A stretch of DNA of 11,143 bases from Pyrodictiaceae archaeon (GTDB lineage Archaea; Thermoproteota; Thermoprotei_A; Sulfolobales; Pyrodictiaceae): assembly GCA_015520245.1 (NCBI GenBank), contig WAQM01000196.1, positions 1 to 11,143 on the forward strand. The letters are read 5' to 3'. The translations under genes and the position numbers were made by a program. Under the pieces are notes generated by a model. It did not search any database and had not been told where the DNA came from. It worked only from the letters and a program-made list of their open reading frames with translations. Positions 6,454 to 11,143 of the stretch are shown here, in pieces (position 1 is the first letter of the stretch; the number at the start of each line of letters is the position of its first letter).

Positions 6454-7518
6454 TCATCCCCTCAACACGGAGGCGACGGCCGCCCGCAGGTCCAGGGGCG
6501 CACCCTCAAGGGCGGCGCTGATAGGCGCCACCACCGTGCCCAGCCTCTCGCGCAGCAGGAGGGCGACCGCGTCCGCCTCGCTGAGGCCGCGGCTCTGCAG
6601 GTAGAACAGCTGGTCGACGCCGAGCCTGTAGCTCGCCGCGCTGTGGGATGCGTGCTCCACAGCCCCCGTGTCGACCTCGAGGAAGGGGGCCGTGTAGGCC
6701 CTCGACCCGTCGCCGAGGGCCAGCGCCTCCAGCTCGACCCTGGTTGAGGAGCCGCGGGCCTGGGCCGGGACCCTCGCGAGCCCCCTCACCACGACGGTTG
6801 CCGTGCCCCCGGCCGCGCCGAAGCCCCGCACCAGGCTCCTCGAGGAGGCGCCGTCGTGCACCGCGTTCAGGAGGGCGTCGAGGACCCCCCGGCCTGCGAC
6901 CAGGTAGCCGTAGAGCTCCAGCTCCCCTCGCTCCCCGACGTAGCCCGTGGCCTCGACCCGCGAGGGCGAGGTCGACGCGACGACCAGGGAGACGGCGAGG
7001 CGCGAGCCGCGCCTCAGCCGGGCCCGGACGAGCACCGCGAGGGGCGAGGCCGGAAGCACGACCACGCCGAGGGCCGCCCTGCCCTCCGCCTCCGCCTCGA
7101 CGACGAGGGTGCCGCCGCTCCTCCTGGCGCCCACCAGGGCTAGCACGCCGCCGCGCAGCCTCGCCACCACGTGCTGGGAGAGCCAGCCGCGGCCAGCGCC
7201 GTCGCAGAGCCCCGCGGCCAGCGCGCCCCGCTCGACGACGACCTCGTCGACGGAGCTCAGGCCGGCGTAGTGGGCGGCCGCGAGCTTCGACTCGCGGGGG
7301 GCGAGGAGGCCCAGGGGCTCGGCGCCGCCGTCACCGCAGCCCACCGCCAGCCTCCAGCCCTCGGGCGGGCTCGCGCGCTCCTCAACGCCGGCCTCCAGGA
7401 GCCTCTCGAAGCTAGCCCAGTCGGTGTAGTACTTGGTCGTGGGCGAGTCGCCCACGAACTGCCACTCGAGCCTCGGTAGGAGCCTCGCCGCCTCCTCCCG
7501 CAGCCTGGCCAGGCTCAA
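6454..7518 (-). CDS. sufD: Fe-S cluster assembly protein SufD
   Basis: A 354-residue protein of the SufBD family, partner of SufB and SufC in the cytosolic SufBC2D scaffold that builds Fe-S clusters. The N-terminus has the SufD-like helical start with KYYTDWASFERLLEAG (about 29-44). The middle is beta-rich, and the C-terminal helices carry the family motif RLGVDQLFYLQSRGLSEADA. H292 in HASHSAASY sits 11 residues before the Q of DQLFY, matching the spacing of the functional His (H360 in E. coli SufD). The cysteine of SufB is absent, as expected. The start is TTG at 7516-7518, overlapping the sufB stop as TTGA, with GGTGG 7 bases upstream. It is the last gene of the operon. A 60-base block (6569-6628) is identical to part of sufB. 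Confidence 0.93.
   Translation of the reverse strand: MSLARLREEAARLLPRLEWQFVGDSPTTKYYTDWASFERLLEAGVEERASPPEGWRLAVGCGDGGAEPLGLLAPRESKLAAAHYAGLSSVDEVVVERGALAAGLCDGAGRGWLSQHVVARLRGGVLALVGARRSGGTLVVEAEAEGRAALGVVVLPASPLAVLVRARLRRGSRLAVSLVVASTSPSRVEATGYVGERGELELYGYLVAGRGVLDALLNAVHDGASSRSLVRGFGAAGGTATVVVRGLARVPAQARGSSTRVELEALALGDGSRAYTAPFLEVDTGAVEHASHSAASYRLGVDQLFYLQSRGLSEADAVALLLRERLGTVVAPISAALEGAPLDLRAAVASVLRG
6569..6628 (-). repeat. 60-bp direct repeat shared with sufB (copy in sufD)
   Basis: Every base of 6569-6628 is identical to 7636-7695. It encodes the 20-residue block from RLGVDQ to SEADA near the SufD C-terminus. The flanking bases differ at both ends, and the neighbouring codons encode different residues. 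Confidence 0.97.
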
Positions 7519-8939
7519 CCGATGCCACCCGCGCCGCTGAACTCCATCTCTATCACCTTGGCCAGCACCGAGGCCATCTCCAGCGGCAGGCCCCTCATCA
7601 CGTCCCTGACGAAGCCGAGCACCACCAGCGCCTTGGCGTCCGCCTCGCTGAGGCCGCGGCTCTGCAGGTAGAACAGCTGGTCGACGCCGAGCCTGCCGAC
7701 GCTAGCCTCGTGCGTCACCTCGGCGGTCGGCTCGTCGAGCTCGTTCCTCGGGAACGTGTACGCCCTCGACTCATCGTCCAGCACCAGGCTCTCGCACTGC
7801 ACGTGGGCCACGCTGTGGCGGGCGCCGCGCGCCACCTTGACGAGGCCGCGGTAGACCGTGAGGCCCCCGCCGGCGCTCACGCTCCTAGACACTATCATGC
7901 TCCTGGTCTCCGGGGCGGCGTGGATCGCCTTGGCCCCTATGTCCTTGACGTACGGCCCGTTCGCTATGGCGACCGAGTAGTGCCTCGTCGACGCCCTGGC
8001 GCCGCGCAGCACCGTTGAGGGGTAGGTGAACGTTATCTTGCTGCCTATGCTCCCCTCCACCCACTCCACGTACGCGTCCTCCTCGGCCACGGCGCGCTTG
8101 TTGTTGAAGTTGATTATGTTCCTGCTCCAGTTCTGGATCGTCACGAACTGCACGCGCGCCCTCCTGTGCGCGTAGACCTCGACGGCCCCGTCGTGGAAGC
8201 TGTAGGTCTTCATCATGGGCGCCGCGCAGCCCTCTATGAAGCTCACGCTCGCGCCCTCGCCGACCACGACAAGGGTGTGCTCGAACTGCCCCTCGAGCTC
8301 GCTGCCTATGAAGAAGAAGGCCTCGATGGGCTGGGGGACGCGGACCCCGGGGGGCACGTAGAGGAACGCGCCCCCGCTCCACAGCGCGTAGTGCAGGGCG
8401 GCGAACTTGTGCTCGGCGTAGGGGAACACCCTGCCGAAGTACTCCTTAACGAGGTCCGGGTACCTCTTGACAGCCTCATCCATCGGCAGCAGGATTATGC
8501 CCATCTTCCTGAGCTCCTCCTTCATCCTCGTCAGCACGCCGAAGCTGTCGAAGACCGCCGTGAGCCCGGCCAGGAACCTCGCCTCGACCTCGGGCAGCCC
8601 TATCTTAGCGTAGTAGTCCCTCATCCACTGCGGGAGGTCCTCCCACCGCTCGGCCCTCTCCGTCTCGGGCTTGACGTAGTAGGCTATCTCCTCGAGGTCT
8701 ATCTCCTCGATCCCGTAGAGCCAGCGCGGCATCGGGAGCCTCTGGAAGGCCTCGAGAGCCCTCAGCCTCAGCCTCCTCATCCAGTCGGGCTCGCCCTTCA
8801 TCCTCGACAGCTCCTCGACCAGCCCCCTCTCTATCCTACCGCGGAGCTCCACCTCCTTCGGGTACGGCTTTACGGTGCCCAGGACCTCCTCGAGGCTGCC
8901 CCTGCCTACGATGTCCGAGACCCTAGCGGCCCCCGCCAC
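7515..8939 (-). CDS. sufB: Fe-S cluster assembly scaffold protein SufB
   Basis: A 474-residue SufB, the subunit on which the nascent Fe-S cluster is thought to form with SufD and SufC. Family blocks: VKPYPKEVELRGRIERG near the N-terminus, LYGIEEIDLEEIAYYVKP, KFAALHYALWSGGAFLYVPPGV, EGQFEHTLVVVGEGASVSFIEGCAAP, NFNNKRA, and the C-terminal THEASVGRLGVDQLFYLQSRGLSEADA. C382 (VQCESL) lies 28 residues before H410 of THEAS, the spacing of C405 and H433 in E. coli SufB, so the sulfur-accepting Cys appears to be kept. The start is uncertain: I prefer GTG at 8937-8939, which has GGTGG with 5 bases between; GTG at 8948 lacks a site in front. The gene overlaps sufC by 17 bases and sufD by 4. Identity block 7636-7695 matches sufD. 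Confidence 0.96.
   Translation of the reverse strand: MAGAARVSDIVGRGSLEEVLGTVKPYPKEVELRGRIERGLVEELSRMKGEPDWMRRLRLRALEAFQRLPMPRWLYGIEEIDLEEIAYYVKPETERAERWEDLPQWMRDYYAKIGLPEVEARFLAGLTAVFDSFGVLTRMKEELRKMGIILLPMDEAVKRYPDLVKEYFGRVFPYAEHKFAALHYALWSGGAFLYVPPGVRVPQPIEAFFFIGSELEGQFEHTLVVVGEGASVSFIEGCAAPMMKTYSFHDGAVEVYAHRRARVQFVTIQNWSRNIINFNNKRAVAEEDAYVEWVEGSIGSKITFTYPSTVLRGARASTRHYSVAIANGPYVKDIGAKAIHAAPETRSMIVSRSVSAGGGLTVYRGLVKVARGARHSVAHVQCESLVLDDESRAYTFPRNELDEPTAEVTHEASVGRLGVDQLFYLQSRGLSEADAKALVVLGFVRDVMRGLPLEMASVLAKVIEMEFSGAGGIG
7636..7695 (-). repeat. 60-bp direct repeat shared with sufD (copy in sufB)
   Basis: Second copy of the block at 6569-6628, 60 of 60 bases identical, in the same orientation and reading frame, 1067 bases away. 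The rest of the two paralogues is far less similar, even where both proteins read SRAYT just before it. Confidence 0.97.
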
Positions 8940-9681
8940 CGCTCCCACCCGTGTAAGGCGCGTAGCCCGTCCTCTCGATCCTCTCGGCGAGCTCGGGGCC
9001 CCCCTCCTCGACGATCCTGCCCGACACCATCACCAGCACTCGGTCGGGCTCCACGAACTTCAGTATCCTGGCGTAGTGGGTTATCAATAGTATCCCCGTG
9101 CCCCGCTCCCTCATCACCTCTATCGCCCTCGCCACGGCCCTCACGCCGTCGACGTCCAGGCCGCTGTCGGGCTCGTCCAGCACCGCGTAGCGCGGCTTCA
9201 GCACGAGGAGCTGCAGCATCTCGCTCCTCTTCCTCTCGCCGCCGCTGAAGCCCACGTTCACCTCCCTGTCCAGCATCGGGGCCGCGAGGCCGACGAGGCC
9301 CAGGTAGCCGCGGGCCTCCTCCAGCACCTTCGGGTCGGGCCTCGTGAGGTCGCCGCCGTAGAGCCTCGCGTGGGCCGCGGCTATCAGGCTCGACAGTCTC
9401 ACCCCCTTGACCTCGACCGGCTCCTGGAACGCCAGCATGACGCCCCTCCTGGCCCTCTCGTGGGGCGGCAGCCCCAGCAGGCTCTCGCCGTCGAGCCTCA
9501 CGTCCCCCCTCACGACCCTGTAGCGCGGGTGCCCCATGATGACGTAGGCCAGGCTCGTCTTGCCGCTCCCGTTTGGGCCCATGAGGGCGACGACGCTGCC
9601 CCTCTCGACCCTCAGCGTCACGCCGTCAAGGACCCTGCGGCCCTCCACCTCGGCGGCCACGTCGATTACCTCGAGGGCCAC
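8923..9681 (-). CDS. sufC: Fe-S cluster assembly ATPase SufC
   Basis: A 252-residue cytosolic ABC-type ATPase that binds SufB and SufD and drives the conformational change of the scaffold; it has no membrane domain. Motifs in order: Walker A GPNGSGKTS (35-43), Q-loop FQEPVEVKGV (Q86), ABC signature VGFSGGERKRSEMLQ (143-157), Walker B YAVLDEPDSGLDVD (165-178) and H-loop THY (H202). The FSGGERKR-E and DEPDSGLD forms are typical of SufC rather than of transport ATPases. The start is GTG at 9679-9681, directly before ALEVIDV, the usual SufC opening; there is no ribosome binding site, and a TATA-like element about 30 bases upstream suggests a leaderless transcript. It is the first gene of sufC-sufB-sufD. 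Its Gly-rich tail overlaps the start of sufB. Confidence 0.97.
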   Translation of the reverse strand: MALEVIDVAAEVEGRRVLDGVTLRVERGSVVALMGPNGSGKTSLAYVIMGHPRYRVVRGDVRLDGESLLGLPPHERARRGVMLAFQEPVEVKGVRLSSLIAAAHARLYGGDLTRPDPKVLEEARGYLGLVGLAAPMLDREVNVGFSGGERKRSEMLQLLVLKPRYAVLDEPDSGLDVDGVRAVARAIEVMRERGTGILLITHYARILKFVEPDRVLVMVSGRIVEEGGPELAERIERTGYAPYTGGSGGGGR

Positions 9682-9698
9682 GGCCGGCTGCCCCCGCT

Positions 9699-9712
9699 TT
9701 AACGCGCGTTAA
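9699..9712. promoter_or_regulatory. Perfect 14-bp palindrome in the suf operon promoter
   Basis: TTAACGCGCGTTAA is a perfect palindrome 18-31 bases before the sufC start codon and is the most AT-rich patch in the 159-base gap. On the minus strand AATTAA (about 9709-9714) is in the right place for a TATA box of a leaderless sufC transcript, so the palindrome overlaps the likely promoter. A dimeric regulator bound here could block transcription factor binding. This reading is inference; no regulator gene is in the window. Confidence 0.6.
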
Positions 9713-9745
9713 TTCGGCGCCCTAAGCCTTACGCGCGCACGGGAC

Positions 9746-9765
9746 GGGCGCCGGTACCGGCCCCC
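9746..9765. repeat. Imperfect 20-bp palindrome between sufC and the DUF1152 gene
   Basis: The core GCCGGTACCGGC (9750-9761) is a perfect 12-base palindrome; it extends to 9746-9765 with one mismatched pair. It lies about 30 bases upstream of the TATA-like patch of the DUF1152 gene, in the divergent promoter region. GC-rich DNA makes chance dyads common, so its role is uncertain. Confidence 0.4.
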
Positions 9766-9791
9766 GGCGGGCTGCCGGCGGCGTGGGGACA

Positions 9792-9799
9792 GGTATTAT
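9792..9799 (+). promoter_or_regulatory. TATA-like element of the DUF1152 gene
   Basis: GGTATTAT is the only AT-rich patch on the DUF1152 side of the divergent gap, about 45 bases before the GTG start, which would leave a leader of roughly 20 bases. The ATG at 9798-9800 next to it is out of frame with the gene. Confidence 0.4.
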
Positions 9800-9840
9800 G
9801 GCTGGCCCGCTGCCGGCCCTCGGCGCGCCGGGGCCCGGCG

Positions 9841-10563
9841 GTGCTATGGCGTGACCTGCTGGGCGGCTGCGCCATAGTCGTAGGCGCCGGCGGGGGCGGT
9901 GACGTCGCGTCGGCATACCTGGTCGCCAGGATGCTGGAGCGCTCCGGGCTTAGCAGGGTCGTCGTGGCCAGCCTCGTCTGGGAGCGGATGGTGTACGACC
10001 CGGAGCCGGGCCCCATCCCGCTCGAGAGCCTCGAGGGCCACGTGGTGCTGGGGGGCTACTCGGGCCACGCCATGGGGCGCTGCTGGGCGCTGAGGAGGGG
10101 CGCGCTCGTCGTGCCCTCGGCCTGCAGGCTCGCCGAGGCCGTGAGGAGGCCGGTGGCACTGCTTGACTGCAGCCGCGGTGAGGTGGGGGTCAGGATGGGG
10201 CTCCTCGAGCTCGCCGACGTCCACGGCTGCGACACCGTGCTAGCGGTCGACGTGGGCGGCGACATCGTGGCGCAGGGCTGCGAGGAGGACCTCTGGAGCC
10301 CCCTGGCCGACTCGCTGACGCTGGCTGCCACCGCCCTCAGCGGGCTCCGCGGCTTCGTCGTCGTTTACGCCCCGGGGGCCGACGGAGAGCTCGACCCAGG
10401 CCTGGTGATGTCGAGGCTCTCCGAGCTCTACGACGCCTACCAGGCCGGCTTCGGGCTGCCGAGGAGCCTGGCCGAGGAGGAGGGCTGGGTCGTCGAGGCG
10501 GTGGGCTCGGAGGCCGGGCCCGCTCCTTATGAAGGCTATGGGGGCGCGGCCGCGCGGCCATAA
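9841..10563 (+). CDS. DUF1152 family protein (function unknown)
   Basis: A 240-residue protein with the hallmarks of the DUF1152 family: a glycine-rich Rossmann-like loop IVVGAGGGGDVASAY (12-26), ASLVWERMVYDPEPGPIP (about 43-60), then AVDVGGDIVAQGCEEDLWSPLADS (135-158). The glycine loop suggests nucleotide or cofactor binding; no reaction is established that I know of. The start is probably GTG at 9841; no in-frame ATG exists upstream, and the ATG at 9845 is in another frame and closed after two codons. The protein seems shorter than many family members (about 300 residues by memory), mostly at the C-terminus, which ends in a Gly/Ala/Pro-rich tail. It is divergent from sufC and followed by a gene that abuts or overlaps its TAA stop. 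Confidence 0.78.
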   Translation: MLWRDLLGGCAIVVGAGGGGDVASAYLVARMLERSGLSRVVVASLVWERMVYDPEPGPIPLESLEGHVVLGGYSGHAMGRCWALRRGALVVPSACRLAEAVRRPVALLDCSRGEVGVRMGLLELADVHGCDTVLAVDVGGDIVAQGCEEDLWSPLADSLTLAATALSGLRGFVVVYAPGADGELDPGLVMSRLSELYDAYQAGFGLPRSLAEEEGWVVEAVGSEAGPAPYEGYGGAAARP

Positions 10564-10601
10564 GGGGCGGCTCGCGCCGCGTCGAGCTCGGCGTCCACAC
10601 A

Positions 10602-10880
10602 GTGCTAGGCTTCGTCCTGGACGCGCTGCGCGTGTTCGAGAGGTCGCCCACGGCGAGGGCCGTGGCGTGGAGCACCAGCATCGACGAGGCCTCGCGGAGG
10701 CTCAACGAGATAGGCGTGTTCACGGAGCTGGATCTCGAGCGCGCGCTCGCTGCCGAGAGGGCCCGGGGCGCCGACGTCACCCCCGAGCTGGTCGAGGCCG
10801 TGAGGGCCGAGGGGAGAAGGCTTCTAGGCTGGAGGCCCTGCGGTGCGGCGGCGGGAATGCCGGATGCCGCAGCGCGCTAG
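10602..10880 (+). CDS. Small hypothetical protein
   Basis: I do not recognise this family. The frame from GTG 10602 codes for 92 residues, with strong G/C bias at third positions like that of its neighbours, and looks helical and charged (SIDEASRRLNEIGVFTELDLERALAAERARG, read in two parts at about 25-55). The same frame is open upstream to 10533 and reads sensibly from the DUF1152 stop (RGGSRRVELGVHT), so the real start may be earlier; no ATG, GTG or TTG is there, only an ATA at 10560-10562 overlapping the TAA as ATAA. No ribosome binding site precedes GTG 10602. It probably belongs to one transcript with the DUF1152 gene, and its end overlaps the next gene by 17 bases. Confidence 0.6.
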   Translation: MLGFVLDALRVFERSPTARAVAWSTSIDEASRRLNEIGVFTELDLERALAAERARGADVTPELVEAVRAEGRRLLGWRPCGAAAGMPDAAAR

Positions 10881-11143
10881 GCTGGCGCTCGCCCTGGTCG
10901 CCTCCGCCCTCCTCGTCGCGCCGACGCTGCCCCCGCTCATCTACGGCGCCTGGTACGCGCTGGTGCCGCGGCCGGAGCCCGCGCCGGCGCCGCCCCACCT
11001 GCTGGCGCCGGGCCTCGAGACGGAAGTGAACTTCGTCCTGGGCCCGCCGCGCGTCGAGACAGTAGTGCTCGAGGGCGGCGTGACCGTCGAGCTGAGCGTG
11101 CGGGGGCTGGTCCTCGACCTGGGGCTGGGCGACGCTAGGGTGG
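10864..11143 (+). CDS. Membrane-anchored or secreted protein of unknown function (partial, N-terminus)
   Basis: An open frame from ATG 10864 runs without a stop to the right edge (93 codons). It starts MPQRARLALALVASALLVAP: a short basic n-region (R4, R6) and a hydrophobic stretch to about residue 33, fitting a signal peptide or N-terminal anchor. A Pro/Ala-rich linker (VPRPEPAPAPP) follows, and then alternating hydrophobic and charged residues that look like beta strands (TEVNFVLG, VETVVLEGGVTVELSVRG). Third-position G/C bias supports coding. It overlaps the preceding small gene by 17 bases, suggesting translational coupling. The product cannot be named from this part; an extracytoplasmic beta-rich domain is inferred. 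Confidence 0.6.
   Translation, partial: MPQRARLALALVASALLVAPTLPPLIYGAWYALVPRPEPAPAPPHLLAPGLETEVNFVLGPPRVETVVLEGGVTVELSVRGLVLDLGLGDARV

Noticed and set aside
8166..9248. 360-codon plus-strand open frame across sufB and sufC
   Set aside because: Antisense to two well-supported suf genes; no motif and biased composition.
10529..11029. 166-codon plus-strand frame starting MKAMGARPRG
   Set aside because: Arg-rich and lacking third-position G/C bias; the two other plus-strand frames here (10602-10880 and 10864 onward) have coding character.

Overview
The window is a very GC-rich stretch (roughly 70 % by eye) of an archaeal chromosome. A uS15 protein of archaeal type, a SufC-SufB-SufD cluster, GGTG-type ribosome binding sites, Arg codons dominated by AGG/CGC, short AT-rich TATA-like patches and many GTG/TTG starts fit a thermophilic Thermoproteota (Crenarchaeota) lineage. 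I cannot name the genus; this GC level is high for the group.

Layout. At the left edge, on the minus strand, is rps15 (76-589 region) followed by the first 25 codons of another gene. Divergent from it on the plus strand is a small membrane protein with a nickel/cobalt-transporter-like H-x2-D-x2-H motif (667-1329), then a TATA-like promoter inside an inverted repeat and a MutS-family ATPase with an N-terminal helix-hairpin-helix (1461-3635). The MutS 3' end overlaps, tail to tail, a GT-B glycosyltransferase on the minus strand (3595-4668). A 165-bp divergent region separates that from a stand-alone class II glutamine amidotransferase-like protein (4834-5691, plus), whose stop overlaps the stop of a calcineurin-like metallophosphoesterase (5688-6350, minus).

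The best-defined unit is the sufC-sufB-sufD operon (9681 down to 6454, minus strand), with overlapping genes, coding for the SufBC2D Fe-S cluster assembly scaffold. Its promoter carries a perfect 14-bp palindrome, and sufB and sufD share a 60-bp stretch identical at every base. Divergent from the suf operon is a DUF1152 protein (9841-10563, plus), followed by a small uncharacterised protein and the beginning of a membrane-anchored or secreted protein that runs off the right edge.

No rRNA, tRNA, CRISPR array, insertion sequence or phage gene is visible. All gaps between genes are shorter than 300 bases. I do not see an obvious new multi-gene system. The items most worth a second look are the sufB/sufD identity block, the suf promoter palindrome, the dyads upstream of rps15 and of the MutS gene, and the cluster of poorly characterised proteins around them.
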